Of a DNA stretch of 64,000 nt, positions 15,762 through 25,654 are shown piece by piece. Under the pieces are notes generated by a model that did not search any database, was not told the origin of the DNA, and worked only from the letters and a program-made list of their open reading frames with translations. The DNA lies in assembly GCF_000801335.2 (NCBI RefSeq), contig NZ_JSEH01000001.1, positions 306,486 through 370,485 of the forward strand, given 5' to 3'. The position numbers and the translations under genes were made by a program. The DNA comes from Desulfovibrio sp. TomC. Lineage in GTDB: Bacteria; Desulfobacterota; Desulfovibrionia; Desulfovibrionales; Desulfovibrionaceae. Every line of letters starts with the position of its first letter. The first letter of the stretch is position 1.

Positions 15762-17624
15762 ATGACTTTCGACCTCATCGTCATCGGGGCCGGCCATGCC
15801 GGGTGCGAGGCGGCCATGGCTGCGGCCCGGTTGGGCCTGGCCACTTTGCTCCTCACGCAAAATGTGGACCGTATCGGCCATCTGTCCTGCAACCCGGCCA
15901 TTGGCGGCCTGGCCAAGGGACACATGGTCCGCGAGATCGACGCCCTGGGCGGCCGGATGGGCCTGTGGGCCGACGAAGCCGGCATTCAGTTCCGTACGCT
16001 CAATACCAGCAAGGGACCGGCCGTGCAGGCCACCCGGGCGCAGATCGACCGCGACGCCTACATGCGGGTGGTCAAACGCGACGTCTTCGCCCAGGACAAT
16101 CTGGCCGTGCGCCAGGACAGCGCGGAAGACATCCTGGCCAAGGACGGGCGGGTGTGCGGCGTGCGGGTCGCCTCGGGCGAGGTCTTTGCCGGCCGGGCCG
16201 TGTTGGTCACCACCGGCACGTTCCTCGGTGGCCTCATTCACATTGGGCTCACCCAACTGCGCGGCGGCCGGCTCGGCGATCCGCCCGCAGACGGCCTCTC
16301 GGCCAGTCTGGCCCGCCATGGACTGACCCTTGGGCGGCTGAAAACCGGCACCACCCCGCGCCTTTTGGCCAAGAGCATCGACTTTTCCCAAACCGTGCCC
16401 CAGCCGGGCGATACCCCGCCTCCGGGCTTCAGCTTCCACGGCCCAGGCCCGGTTCTGCCGCAGGTTCCCTGCTACCTGACCCACACCAATGCGGCCACCC
16501 ACGCCGCCATCCGGGCCGGGTTTGACCGTTCGCCGCTCTTTACCGGCGTCATCGAGGGCACTGGAGCGCGCTACTGCCCGTCGGTGGAAGACAAGGTGGC
16601 CCGGTTTCCCGAACGCGACCGGCACCATGTTTTTCTGGAACCGGAGGGGCTCGACAATCCCGAGATCTATCCCAACGGCATTTCCACGAGCCTGCCCATT
16701 GAAACCCAAAAGGCCATGATCGCCACTATCCCGGGCCTGGAAAAAGCCCGGATCGTACGGCCGGGCTATGCCATCGAATACGACTACATCGATCCGGTCC
16801 AACTGCGGCCGACCCTGGAGACCAAGGCCCTGGCCGGACTGTATCTGGCCGGACAGATCAACGGTACCTCCGGGTATGAAGAAGCGGCGGCCCAGGGCCT
16901 GTGGGCGGCGCTCAACGTGTACTGCGCCCTGACCAGCCGGCCGCCCTTTCTCCTGCGTCGCGACCAGGCCTACATGGCCGTTTTGGTCGACGACCTGGTC
17001 ACCAAGGGAACGACCGAGCCCTACCGCATGTTCACCTCCCGGGCCGAGCACCGGCTGCTGTTGCGTGAAGGCAACGCCGACGCCCGCCTGACCGGCCTGG
17101 GTCGGGATCTCGGTCTGGTCGGCGATGCCCAATGGGCTCTCTTTTGTCGCAAGGAAGCGGCCATTGCCGCTGCCATGGCCGGATTGGCCGAGCGTCGGGT
17201 GCGCCCCGGGGACTGTGACGACGCGGCCTGGGCCGTTTTGGGCGGGCGGCCGGCGGATCGCAGTCTGCGTCTGGACGAGCTTTTGCGCCGCCCAGACGTC
17301 GCCCTGCCTGATCTGGCCCGATTCTGGCCCGAGCTGGCCCAACTGGATCGGCTGGCCGCGGTGGAGACCGAAACGCGCATCAAATATGAAGGGTATCTCA
17401 AACGCCAGGAAGAGCTGGCCGGGCGCACGGGGCGCCATGAGACCGTAAACCTGCCCCCGGACCTGGATTATGCCGCTGTGGCCGGCCTGTCCCGGGAGGT
17501 GGTGGAGAAGCTTGCCCGGATAGCCCCCCACACCCTGGGGCAGGCCGGGCGCATTTCCGGGGTGACGCCGGCGGCTGTGGCCTGTCTGGAAATTCATCTC
17601 AAAAAACGCCACCGAGAGGGATAG
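15762..17624 (+). CDS. mnmG: tRNA uridine-5-carboxymethylaminomethyl synthesis enzyme MnmG
   Basis: A 620-residue protein, the usual MnmG/GidA length. The N-terminal FAD site is [18 protein letters not shown], followed by [20 protein letters not shown] and later the [12 protein letters not shown] signature. With MnmE it modifies the wobble U34 of several tRNAs using FAD, methylene-tetrahydrofolate and glycine or ammonium. GGAGG precedes the ATG. mnmE is not in this window. A PilZ gene starts seven bases after the stop. Confidence 0.97.
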   Translation: MTFDLIVIGAGHAGCEAAMAAARLGLATLLLTQNVDRIGHLSCNPAIGGLAKGHMVREIDALGGRMGLWADEAGIQFRTLNTSKGPAVQATRAQIDRDAYMRVVKRDVFAQDNLAVRQDSAEDILAKDGRVCGVRVASGEVFAGRAVLVTTGTFLGGLIHIGLTQLRGGRLGDPPADGLSASLARHGLTLGRLKTGTTPRLLAKSIDFSQTVPQPGDTPPPGFSFHGPGPVLPQVPCYLTHTNAATHAAIRAGFDRSPLFTGVIEGTGARYCPSVEDKVARFPERDRHHVFLEPEGLDNPEIYPNGISTSLPIETQKAMIATIPGLEKARIVRPGYAIEYDYIDPVQLRPTLETKALAGLYLAGQINGTSGYEEAAAQGLWAALNVYCALTSRPPFLLRRDQAYMAVLVDDLVTKGTTEPYRMFTSRAEHRLLLREGNADARLTGLGRDLGLVGDAQWALFCRKEAAIAAAMAGLAERRVRPGDCDDAAWAVLGGRPADRSLRLDELLRRPDVALPDLARFWPELAQLDRLAAVETETRIKYEGYLKRQEELAGRTGRHETVNLPPDLDYAAVAGLSREVVEKLARIAPHTLGQAGRISGVTPAAVACLEIHLKKRHREG

Positions 17625-17631
17625 CCCCCTT

Positions 17632-18747
17632 GTGTCCGCCGGGGTGATGGCTTATGACTTATTCATGGCGTATTTCAGGGGTTTCGACCATCTTCCGGCC
17701 TTTATGAGCCTCTTCGATCCCGGCTGGTGGAACAGGATGCTTGACGCCACCAATAGCGGACACGCCTCCCCGGAAGCGCTCATCCTCATGGCGGCCATGT
17801 TCGGCACGTTTTTCAGCCTCATTGCCGTCGGACTGATGGTCAAAAGTCGCGCCCGTCCAGGCGAGATCAAACCCACCACCTGGATCACCCAGCCAGGCGA
17901 GATTCGCGCCCTGGTGGAAACAGCGCTGACCCAGCGCAGCAAGGTCCGGGTAAGCTTCGTGCGCGACGACCCCGGAGCCCGCTCCACCGATGCCACCATC
18001 CTGGCCGCCTCGGCCGGGCGCGGCATCGAATTGGAAATGACCTCGCTCGTGCGGGCCAACCCGACCTGGGTGGGCAAGCTCGTGGCCTGCGACTTCCGAC
18101 TGCGCCTCGATCCCCACAAGGACCTGCACAGTTTCTATAATTTCGTTTCGCCTATCATTGCCGTCAACAAGGCCGGCGACAACTTCATCCACATGACCGT
18201 GGACTGGCCGCATCGGCTCGAACTGGAACAGAAACGCGCTTTTTTGCGGGTGGAACCACCTCGCTCCTGCATCCTGGAGCTGGAATTGTGGCATGAGAGC
18301 ACTATTAAAAATATCCGGGGCCGCTTCGGCGATCCAACCACCTGGGGACGCCCGCTTCTGCGGCTTGACCACAAGCTCGAAACCCCGGACATTGAAATGC
18401 GCAACATCTCCGGCGGCGGTCTTCGTCTGGAACTCCAGCACGAGGCTTATCGCATCAACCATCGCCTGCTCGAACCCGGTTCCCGATTCATTACCCGGAT
18501 GCTTTTGGCCGAACCCGAAGCCGACCAGCCCTTGGAGTTTCATCTGGCCCTGCGACTGCAAAACACTTATGGCGACCCGCAGGCCATGGGGCTTGTGGCC
18601 ATGGGATTTCGCATCATGAGTTTTGCCGTCCCCGGCGACACCCCCGGTGAAGTGTTATCCTGGAAACCCGCAGCTTCTGGCGTACCGGCCCTGGATGACT
18701 GGGCCTTTCGCCGGCATCTGGCCATCTACCGCCAGCGCGGCGAGTAG
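17632..18747 (+). CDS. Membrane-anchored PilZ-domain protein (putative c-di-GMP effector)
   Basis: A 371-residue protein with one strong transmembrane segment (about residues 48-70, ILMAAMFGTFFSLIAVGLMV) and a YcgR-like beta-rich region. Its C-terminal PilZ domain begins RAFLR (Arg202 and Arg206, the RxxxR c-di-GMP motif), with NISGGGLRL as the partner N/DxSxxG motif. Both ligand-binding motifs look intact. The start is uncertain: GTG 17632 has GAGAGGG about 11 bases upstream, while ATG 17647 and ATG 17665 are in frame. A GGDEF protein lies 3.8 kb downstream on the same strand. Confidence 0.82.
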   Translation: MSAGVMAYDLFMAYFRGFDHLPAFMSLFDPGWWNRMLDATNSGHASPEALILMAAMFGTFFSLIAVGLMVKSRARPGEIKPTTWITQPGEIRALVETALTQRSKVRVSFVRDDPGARSTDATILAASAGRGIELEMTSLVRANPTWVGKLVACDFRLRLDPHKDLHSFYNFVSPIIAVNKAGDNFIHMTVDWPHRLELEQKRAFLRVEPPRSCILELELWHESTIKNIRGRFGDPTTWGRPLLRLDHKLETPDIEMRNISGGGLRLELQHEAYRINHRLLEPGSRFITRMLLAEPEADQPLEFHLALRLQNTYGDPQAMGLVAMGFRIMSFAVPGDTPGEVLSWKPAASGVPALDDWAFRRHLAIYRQRGE

Positions 18748-18888
18748 CCTCCCCCGGGCATGGACGCGCTGGCGGTTCTTTGCTAGCCTCCTGTCGTTTT
18801 TTCAGGAATTGTCACGGAAACGACGCAGAACACAGACTATTGCGCGCCTGCCGCCACATGACGATACGGCCCGCCAAGGAGGACCAGG

Positions 18889-19707
18889 TTGGACGACGAT
18901 TCCGATAGTCGGTTTTGGAATGCCCTGACCAAGTTTTTCCGCCAAAAAAGCATTTCCATCGAAGAATTGATTCTTGAAGCCAAGGCGGAAGGCTCCATCA
19001 TCCCGGAAGACGCCTCCATGCTGCTCAACATTCTGCGGCTGGAAAGCAAGCAAGTGTCCGACGTCATGGTGCCTCGCCCAGACATCGTCTGCGCCGAGAT
19101 CGACGACGGCCTTGAAGCCGTGTGCGCGCTGATTAAAACGCACGGGCATTCGCGCATTCCCGTCTATGAAGGCAACCGGGACAACATCCTCGGCGTGCTC
19201 TACGCCAAGGACATTCTGAGCCAAATGCTGCCGGCCTGCAGTGAGACACCCGACCCGCGCGCCGTCATGCGCGAGGCTCTTTTTGTTCCGGAGACCCTTG
19301 ATCTCAAAAAAATGTTGCTGGAATTTCGCAGCCAGAAAAAGCACATGGCCGTGGCCCTGGACGAATACGGCGGCACCTCGGGACTGCTCACCCTGGAAGA
19401 CGTGCTCGAAGAGATCGTCGGCGAGATCGAAGACGAACACGACCCGAGCAAACCCGAAGAAATCAAGGAACTGCGCCAGGATGTCTACCTCGTCTCCGGG
19501 CGCTACATGCTTGAGGATCTCAACACCTCTCTGGGTCTGACCCTGGAATCGGAGCAGGTGGAGACCATCGGCGGCTTTCTCACCGAACTGGCCGGCCGGG
19601 TGCCGCGCCAGGGCGATGCCTTCACCCTGGAAGGACGCCGCTTCACCATCCGCGAGGCCGACCGCCGACAAATCCGTTGGATTGTCATCGAGCCGACCGC
19701 CGACTGA
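18889..19707 (+). CDS. corC: CBS-pair and transporter-associated domain protein, CorC/TlyC family
   Basis: A 272-residue protein with two CBS motifs (VSDVMVPRPDIVC and the region around VFVPETL) and a C-terminal CorC_HlyC domain (around YLVSGRYMLEDLN). It has no membrane domain, so it resembles E. coli YbeX/CorC rather than full-length CNNM proteins. It is linked to Mg/Co efflux or ribosome-related functions. The start is TTG 18889, picked because AAGGAGG is correctly placed and no ATG is nearby. lnt follows, as in many proteobacteria. Confidence 0.88.
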   Translation: MDDDSDSRFWNALTKFFRQKSISIEELILEAKAEGSIIPEDASMLLNILRLESKQVSDVMVPRPDIVCAEIDDGLEAVCALIKTHGHSRIPVYEGNRDNILGVLYAKDILSQMLPACSETPDPRAVMREALFVPETLDLKKMLLEFRSQKKHMAVALDEYGGTSGLLTLEDVLEEIVGEIEDEHDPSKPEEIKELRQDVYLVSGRYMLEDLNTSLGLTLESEQVETIGGFLTELAGRVPRQGDAFTLEGRRFTIREADRRQIRWIVIEPTAD

Positions 19708-19895
19708 CCTTGGACGGTCCCAATACAGAATAATGGCGCACTGCCCGCAGCCAACCGCCTCTGCCACTGGCGGTCGACTGCGGACGGTGCGCCGGCCGTG
19801 TCGGGCAGGCTTGCAGTTGGCTGCGGCCTGGGACATATTCGGCCCCCGGTCCCAACCTGTTGTTGCCGGCCCCTATCCCGAATCTGCAACCCTCG

Positions 19896-21443
19896 ATGCT
19901 TTCGAAAAGAAACACCGTGACCATAGCCGCCATACTGGCCGTTGCCGGAGCCTGGCTCGGGCTGGCCAATCCCGTCTTTCGCTTGCCCTTTTTGATTCTG
20001 CTGCTGCCTGCGGCCCTGGCCTACGTCGCCGTATACGCCCCAACGCCCCGGGGTGCGGCCAAGGCCGCCTACTGGATCGGGGCCTTGTCCGCCAGCGCCA
20101 GTCTCTACTGGACTTGCCTGCCCATCCACAATTTCGGCGGGATACCCTGGATTTTGGCCCTGCCCGTGCCCATCCTCATGGGACTGGTGCTGGGTCTGTA
20201 TACGGCAGCCCTGGCCCTGGCCCTGCGCTTTGGGGCCAAGCGCCTGCCGCCCTGGCTTTTCGTGCCCTACTGCGCCGCGGCCTGGACCGTCATGGAAATG
20301 GCCCGGGGCGTACTTTTGACCGGTTTTCCCTGGCTCACCCTGGCCGCGGCCTTCTCACCCTGGCCCGTCGCCATCCAGGGAGCGGCCTTTATCGGAGCCT
20401 ACGGCCTGTCGGGCCTCCTGGCCGGCCTGGCTGCGGCCCTGGCCGTCTACGGCCCGATTTCCCGGCCCGGCCTGACCGTCATGGTCCTGACCATGGCGCT
20501 TTTCTTCCTGGGCAACCGCCGCCTGGACGAACCGCTGGCCAAAGACGGCGCGACCCATGTGACCATTGTCCAGGGCAACGTGGATCAGAGCCGCAAATGG
20601 GCTCCCGAGGCCGAAGACGAGACCGTCACGAAGTATCTGGACCTGTCCCGGCAGGCCATTGCCCAAACGCCCACGGATCTGCTCATCTGGCCCGAGACGT
20701 CCATGCCCTTTTTTTACCAGGACAACGGCCCGCTGGCCAAGCGCATCCAGGACTTTGTCGCCAACGCGGGAGCCCCGCTTGTTTTCGGCGCACCGGCGTA
20801 CGAGCGCACGATCGGCGGCCATATCCTCTATAACCGGGCCTATTTTCTCGCCCCCTCTGGCGAAACCGCCGCCTATGACAAGGAACATCTCGTTCCCTTT
20901 GGCGAATATGTTCCCCTGGGCGACTTTTTCCCTTTCATCGGCAAGCTCGTCGAAGGCGTGGGCAACTTCGGGCCGGGGCATACCGGCTCCCCCCTGGCCC
21001 ATGGCAGCCTTGCTCTGGGCACGCTCATTTGTTATGAGGCAATCTTTCCGGAACTCGCGCAAAAACGGGTGGCGGCCGGGGCCAATCTCCTGGTCAACAT
21101 CTCCAACGACGCCTGGTTCGGCGATTCAGCGGCCCCGCATCAGCACCTCGATCTAACGCTGTTGCGCGCCGTGGAACAGGGACGCTCGCTTATCCGAGGC
21201 ACCAACACGGGCATTTCCGCCGTGATCGACCCCCGGGGACGCATCATAGCCCAGGGCGGCCTTTTTACGACGCTGACCCTGCCCTGTCCGGAGGTGCCCA
21301 TCATGTCGGAAACGACTTGGTTTCACCGCCATTATACCCTTGTCACCTGGGGCATCCCCGTGCTGTTTACGATCCTTGGCTTGACGGCCCTGGTCCTGCC
21401 CGTGCGCCGGCCAGAAGAACGCGCCGGCAGCTTAACCCTTTAA
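19896..21443 (+). CDS. lnt: Apolipoprotein N-acyltransferase
   Basis: A 515-residue inner-membrane enzyme that adds the third acyl chain to lipoproteins. Several N-terminal transmembrane helices precede a nitrilase-like domain with the complete triad: WPETSMPFF (Glu267), KEHLVPFGEYVP (Lys329) and LICYEAIFPE (Cys379). ATG 19896 is used; TTG 19860 is in frame upstream but neither has a strong Shine-Dalgarno site. It sits between corC and prfB, the common corC-lnt arrangement. Confidence 0.94.
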   Translation: MLSKRNTVTIAAILAVAGAWLGLANPVFRLPFLILLLPAALAYVAVYAPTPRGAAKAAYWIGALSASASLYWTCLPIHNFGGIPWILALPVPILMGLVLGLYTAALALALRFGAKRLPPWLFVPYCAAAWTVMEMARGVLLTGFPWLTLAAAFSPWPVAIQGAAFIGAYGLSGLLAGLAAALAVYGPISRPGLTVMVLTMALFFLGNRRLDEPLAKDGATHVTIVQGNVDQSRKWAPEAEDETVTKYLDLSRQAIAQTPTDLLIWPETSMPFFYQDNGPLAKRIQDFVANAGAPLVFGAPAYERTIGGHILYNRAYFLAPSGETAAYDKEHLVPFGEYVPLGDFFPFIGKLVEGVGNFGPGHTGSPLAHGSLALGTLICYEAIFPELAQKRVAAGANLLVNISNDAWFGDSAAPHQHLDLTLLRAVEQGRSLIRGTNTGISAVIDPRGRIIAQGGLFTTLTLPCPEVPIMSETTWFHRHYTLVTWGIPVLFTILGLTALVLPVRRPEERAGSLTL

Positions 21444-21463
21444 AACCAAGCGATTACGTCATC

Positions 21464-22574
21464 ATGTTGCAATATTCGGAACTGCGCACCCAAAGTACGG
21501 AGCTGTTGGATAAATTCGAGGAACTCTGGAGGCGTCTTTGACCTGGACAAAAGCCGCGTCCGTCTGGCCGACATTGAGGCCGAATTGTCCAAACCAGGGG
21601 CCTGGGACAATCCGGAAGGCCTGACCCCGATCCTGCGTGAAAAAAGCGTGCTGTCCGGCAAGGTCGGCGATGGCGAGCGGTTGCTGGCCGCCAAGGCCGA
21701 TCTCGACGAATGGCTGGGCATGGCCAAGGACGACGGCAGCCCCGAGATACTCGACGCCCTGGCCGAGCAGATTGAGTCGCTGCGCGCCGAATTGGCCGAT
21801 GCCGAACTGGCCGCCTTTTTCGGTCCCGAAGACAATGCCGACGCCATTATGGAAATCCACTCCGGGGCCGGCGGCACCGAGGCCCAGGACTGGGCGGAAA
21901 TGCTCCTGCGCATGTACCGCCGTTGGTCTGAGCGCAAGCAGTTCGCCGTCAAACTGCTCGATTTCCTGCCCGGAGACGAGGCCGGCGTCAAAAGCGTCAC
22001 CTTGCAGATTTCCGGTCCCTACGCCTATGGTCTGCTGGCTGCGGAAAAAGGCATTCACCGCCTGATCCGCATATCGCCTTTTGATTCCTCGGGACGCCGC
22101 CATACTTCCTTCGCTTCGGTGGACGTCTACCCCGATGTTGGCGTAGACATAGACATCGAGGTCAAAGACGACGACCTGCGCGTGGATGTGTTTCGGGCCT
22201 CGGGTCCTGGAGGACAGCACGTCAACAAGACCTCCTCGGCCATCCGCATCACGCACTTGCCCACCAATATCGTGGTGCAGTGCCAAAATGAGAAGTCGCA
22301 GCACCGCAACCGTGAATCGGCCATGAAGGTGTTAAAGGCCCGGCTCTACGACCTGGAACTGAAAAAAATCCAGGCCGAAAAGCAGGAAAGCTACGAGTCC
22401 AAAAACGCCATAGGCTTCGGTTCCCAGATAAGGACCTACACCATGCAGCCATACCGACTGGTCAAGGACCATCGCACCGGCGTCGAGGCCGGGGATGTCG
22501 AAGCGGTGCTGGACGGCGACCTGGATAAGTTCATTCGCGGCTTCCTCCTTTGCGTCGGCAATGAAACCCGCTGA
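21464..22574 (+). CDS. prfB: Peptide chain release factor 2, expressed through a +1 frameshift
   Basis: Two reading frames joined. Codons from ATG 21464 (MLQYSELRTQSTELL) reach TGA at 21539-21541; shifting +1 continues from GAC 21540 as DLDKSRVRLADIEAEL to TGA 22574, about 369 residues. RF2 hallmarks are present: SPFDSSGRRHTSF (stop-codon recognition) and SGPGGQHVNKTSSAIR (GGQ, peptidyl-tRNA hydrolysis). The in-frame UGA is read by RF2 itself, so the shift is autoregulatory. It begins 20 bases after lnt; its end overlaps the GGDEF gene by 14 bases. Confidence 0.97.
21528..21542 (+). promoter_or_regulatory. Programmed +1 frameshift site of prfB
   Basis: GGAGG (21528-21532), three bases, CTT (21536-21538), TGA (21539-21541), C. 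The Shine-Dalgarno-like element, slippery CUU, UGA and following C have the same spacing as the classic prfB recoding site. Confidence 0.96.
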
Positions 22575-23430
22575 CGCCGGCTGTTCGTCGGATTTTCCGG
22601 ACGAGGCCCTGCTGGCCGAACTCGACGCCCTGCGTCGGATGCTGGCTTCCGTGGACAAACCGGCTTGCGCCACCGATGGCGACGGCCTGGTCATCATGCG
22701 CCTGTGCTCGGGGCTGACCCTTCCCGAGTGGGAAACCCTGCGCAACCGACGGGATCTGCGCGACTGGCTGGCCCTGCCGCTTTCGGCCAATCCGTTTCCC
22801 TATCTGACCCGCATCCAGCAGACGCTTCAAGAGCTTGTTTTCCTTTCCGAGCACGACCCGTTGACCAAGCTCCACAACCGGGGTGCCTTCGAACGCATCC
22901 TGGCAGCCGAACTCATCCGGTCGGCCCGTTCCGGCCAGTCCCTGGCCCTGGTTTTGATCGACCTCGACGATTTCAAACAGGTCAACGACACCTATGGGCA
23001 TCCTTGTGGCGACCGGGTGATCGCAACCCTTGGCGCGTTATTGGCGGCGGAAAAACGCACCTACGACTATGCCGCCCGCATTGGCGGCGAGGAATATGCC
23101 CTGATTTTACCCGGCATCGGATTGGTGCGGGCCGAAGGTGTCATCGAACGGCTCATCGAATCAGCCCGGTCGCTTCACATTGTCTGCGACGGCGTGGAAA
23201 CGCCGCTTCGGGTCACCATATCGGCCGGTATTGCCTGCACCAAGGGCAAACTCGCCATTTCCTGGGAAAAGCTCTACGCCCTGGCCGACGAGGCGCTCTA
23301 TACGGCCAAGGCCCTGGGCAAGGACCGGCTCCACTGCGCCCCCATCGCCGATCTGACCGCACCCCCGGAAAAAACCCTGGTGCGCGCCGACGAAAAACGC
23401 TTCCTCTTTACCGGCTCAACAAAAGGATGA
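22561..23430 (+). CDS. GGDEF-domain diguanylate cyclase
   Basis: A 289-residue cytoplasmic protein. The N-terminal 110 residues match no domain I recognise. The GGDEF domain starts at HDPLTKLHNRGAFERIL, has the metal-binding LVLIDLDDFKQVND, and the active loop IGGEEYALI (GGEEY at 175-179, with Tyr where Phe is usual). No RxxD inhibitory site is apparent at the expected position. It probably makes c-di-GMP from two GTP. ATG 22561 overlaps the prfB end by 14 bases and its stop overlaps the next ATG as ATGA, so translation is coupled across three genes. Confidence 0.9.
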   Translation: MKPADAGCSSDFPDEALLAELDALRRMLASVDKPACATDGDGLVIMRLCSGLTLPEWETLRNRRDLRDWLALPLSANPFPYLTRIQQTLQELVFLSEHDPLTKLHNRGAFERILAAELIRSARSGQSLALVLIDLDDFKQVNDTYGHPCGDRVIATLGALLAAEKRTYDYAARIGGEEYALILPGIGLVRAEGVIERLIESARSLHIVCDGVETPLRVTISAGIACTKGKLAISWEKLYALADEALYTAKALGKDRLHCAPIADLTAPPEKTLVRADEKRFLFTGSTKG

Positions 23431-23438
23431 CACGGCGT

Positions 23439-24269
23439 ATGTCCCAAGCCCCAAATCCCAACGCCACTCTGGCCGTGGCCATTTTAAGCGGCAAGGGCGG
23501 CGTGGGTAAAACAAATCTAGCCCTGAATTTGAGCTATGCCTTATTCCGGGCCGGCCATCGTGTCCTTTTGATGGACTTCGACGTCGGCCTGGCCAACGTG
23601 GACGTGCTGCTTGGCTTGTCCCCGGAAAAAAACCTTCAGGATCTCTTCCGTCCCGATGTGCAGGCCAAGGACGTAATGCTGGCCGTGGAACCGGGCGGCT
23701 TCGACTTTCTGCCGGCAGCCAGCGGCGTGCCTGAACTGCTTGAAATGGACGACGACATGCGCGAGGTGCTTTTTGACAAGCTCAACGCCGTGTTTGGCAG
23801 CTATGACTACCTCATGCTCGATCTCGGGGCCGGTATTTCCCAGACCGTCCTTTCGGTCGCCGCCATGAGCCAGGTGCGCGTCCTGGTCGTCACGCCCGAG
23901 CCGACCTCCCTGACCGACTCCTACGCCGTCATCAAGGTGCTTCACACCCAGTACGGGGTTTCCGACTTCCACGTACTCGTCAACCAAGTGGAAAGTCCGG
24001 CCGATGCCCAGGCCACCTTCAATCGCCTCTCGGCCGCCTGCAACCATTTCCTGGGGTTCACGCCCGTTCTGATCGGCGGAGTCCACTCCGATCCGGCCGT
24101 ACCTGACGCCGTGCGCCGCCAGATTCCCCTGCTGCGCCATGCCCCCCGCTGCCAGGCCGCCCAGGACATTATTGGCGGCGCGGTCAAGCTCCACAGGGTC
24201 CGCCAACAGCGCAAAGACGCCATCATTGCCGGCCCCGTTCTTGGAAAAATACCGATAATCCGCAAGTAA
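23439..24269 (+). CDS. MinD/ParA-family ATPase (FlhG/MinD-like)
   Basis: A 276-residue P-loop ATPase with the deviant Walker A SGKGGVGKTNLALNLS, switch region LMDFDVGLANVDVLLG and Walker B-like YLMLDLGAG. It resembles FlhG/YlxH and MinD more than chromosomal ParA. No amphipathic C-terminal helix as strong as that of MinD is obvious. No flhF, minC or minE lies nearby, so its positioning target is unknown. ATG 23427 overlaps the previous stop (ATGA); ATG 23439 has AAGGA upstream. Either start is possible. Confidence 0.85.
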   Translation: MSQAPNPNATLAVAILSGKGGVGKTNLALNLSYALFRAGHRVLLMDFDVGLANVDVLLGLSPEKNLQDLFRPDVQAKDVMLAVEPGGFDFLPAASGVPELLEMDDDMREVLFDKLNAVFGSYDYLMLDLGAGISQTVLSVAAMSQVRVLVVTPEPTSLTDSYAVIKVLHTQYGVSDFHVLVNQVESPADAQATFNRLSAACNHFLGFTPVLIGGVHSDPAVPDAVRRQIPLLRHAPRCQAAQDIIGGAVKLHRVRQQRKDAIIAGPVLGKIPIIRK

Positions 24270-24381
24270 GCCTTGACGGGGACCGGTTTTTTTCGGCAAT
24301 GGTATGAAATAGATGGACGATTGCTCACCACCCGCCATCACGCGGGCATCGGCCAACCGTCAACAGCGCGAGGACCACGCG

Positions 24382-24657
24382 ATGAACAAAAGCGAACTCA
24401 TCAAGACTTTGGCCGAAACCAAAGGCCTGCACATCGACGAAGCCGCCGACATCGTCAACGCCTTTGTCGACTCCGTCAAACAGGCCCTGATCAACGAAGA
24501 CCGCGTGGAAATACGGGGTTTTGGCAGCTTCAAGATCAAAGGCTACAAGGGCTACACCGGGCGCAATCCCAAGTCCGGCGACGTGGTCACCGTGGCTCCC
24601 AAGAAACTGCCGTTCTTCCGCCCGGGCAAAGAACTCAAGGAATATCTCAACAAGTGA
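24382..24657 (+). CDS. HU/IHF-family DNA-binding protein
   Basis: A 91-residue nucleoid protein with the complete HU fold: MNKSELIKTLAE, VEIRGFGSFKIKGYKGYTG, GRNPKSGDVV (the DNA-bending arm with its Pro) and FRPGKELKEYLN. It has no extension. GAGGA precedes ATG 24382. It binds and bends DNA; whether it is the HU or an IHF subunit cannot be settled from sequence alone. It ends just before the first UshA-like gene, which begins five bases after the stop. Confidence 0.95.
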   Translation: MNKSELIKTLAETKGLHIDEAADIVNAFVDSVKQALINEDRVEIRGFGSFKIKGYKGYTGRNPKSGDVVTVAPKKLPFFRPGKELKEYLNK

Positions 24658-24661
24658 CCCT

Positions 24662-25531
24662 ATGCCAACACTGACTGCTCTGCTTCTGGCCCTGGTTCTG
24701 ACGACAGCGACCGGGGTTGCGGCCTTTGCCGCCGACCCGGTCCTGACCATTCTTTACGCCGGCAATACCTACGGCTATTTCGACCCCTGCCCCACTTGCG
24801 GCCCACAGAAACTCGGGGGCTTGGCTCGGCGGGCCACGGCGGTGGAGAATTTGCGCAAAACCGGCCCCACAGCTGGCAAGCTGCTGGCTGTGGCCGGTCC
24901 GTGGGAGTTTGCGCCCGAAGTCTCGGCCGCGCCGCCGGAACCCGATAAGTTGCCGGTGGTGGCCAAAGCCCATGAGCGTCTGGCTTACGATGCCATGGCG
25001 GTGACCCCGCAGGAAATGGCCATCCTGTCCGAACACAAGGCTGCACTGCCCAAGAACGCCCAGTTGCTTGGCGACGCGCCTGTGACCCGCGTCCTCAGTG
25101 TGGGCGGCCAGACGATCGGGCTGGTCTACTTCCCCATGCCCAAGGACGTCAGCGCCATGGTGCCGGACAAACTCATGGACGCCACAGCCAAAGCCGCTTC
25201 CGAACTGCGGGGCAAGGTCGCTCTGGTGATCGGCGTGAGCCCCTGGGGGGCCATTGACGAAGAAGCCTTTATCAACACCCGAAAAGGGGCTGTTGACGTG
25301 CTGCTCGGCAGCGGCGGCGGTTCGGGTTTTGCCTCCCGGCTCTCCAAAGATAGCCGCACCCTGTGGACCCGGGCTTACATCAAGGGCAAAACCATCAATC
25401 GTCTGGATTTGCTGGTTCTGCCCGGAAAGCCCGACTTCGTCTGGAAGATCGGCGAAAACTTCACGGCCAAGGTGGACCCCCTGGATGAGAATTTCCCCCA
25501 GGATGCGGCTGTCGGAGCTTTGCTCAAATAA
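24662..25531 (+). CDS. Exported UshA-like protein, cysteine (CPTC) paralog
   Basis: A 289-residue protein with a signal peptide ending near AAFAA. The fold is recognisable from 5'-nucleotidase/UshA landmarks, but every metal ligand is replaced. LTILYAGNTYGYF stands where LTILHTNDxHGH is expected. DAMAVTPQEM replaces the GNHE block, IGVSPWG replaces LSHLG, and LLGSGGG replaces the GGHSH block. Right after the first block is a new motif, PCPTCG. This suggests a periplasmic redox or thiol function rather than phosphoesterase activity. A tandem paralog follows at 25655 with TGA in place of the second Cys codon. Confidence 0.8.
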   Translation: MPTLTALLLALVLTTATGVAAFAADPVLTILYAGNTYGYFDPCPTCGPQKLGGLARRATAVENLRKTGPTAGKLLAVAGPWEFAPEVSAAPPEPDKLPVVAKAHERLAYDAMAVTPQEMAILSEHKAALPKNAQLLGDAPVTRVLSVGGQTIGLVYFPMPKDVSAMVPDKLMDATAKAASELRGKVALVIGVSPWGAIDEEAFINTRKGAVDVLLGSGGGSGFASRLSKDSRTLWTRAYIKGKTINRLDLLVLPGKPDFVWKIGENFTAKVDPLDENFPQDAAVGALLK

Positions 25532-25654
25532 TCCGGCACCCGCGCCTGCCCGGCCGCCCCGGTTGTCGGATTGACCGGATTATATCCCAAGACTCCGGTC
25601 TCCGACTTCCTGCATCCGTTGTATCAAAACCGCCAACCCCTTTGAGGCGACACC

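Noticed and set aside
21539..21541. prfB as a broken gene
   Set aside because: The stop lies in a textbook programmed frameshift site with proper spacing, and all RF2 motifs are intact.
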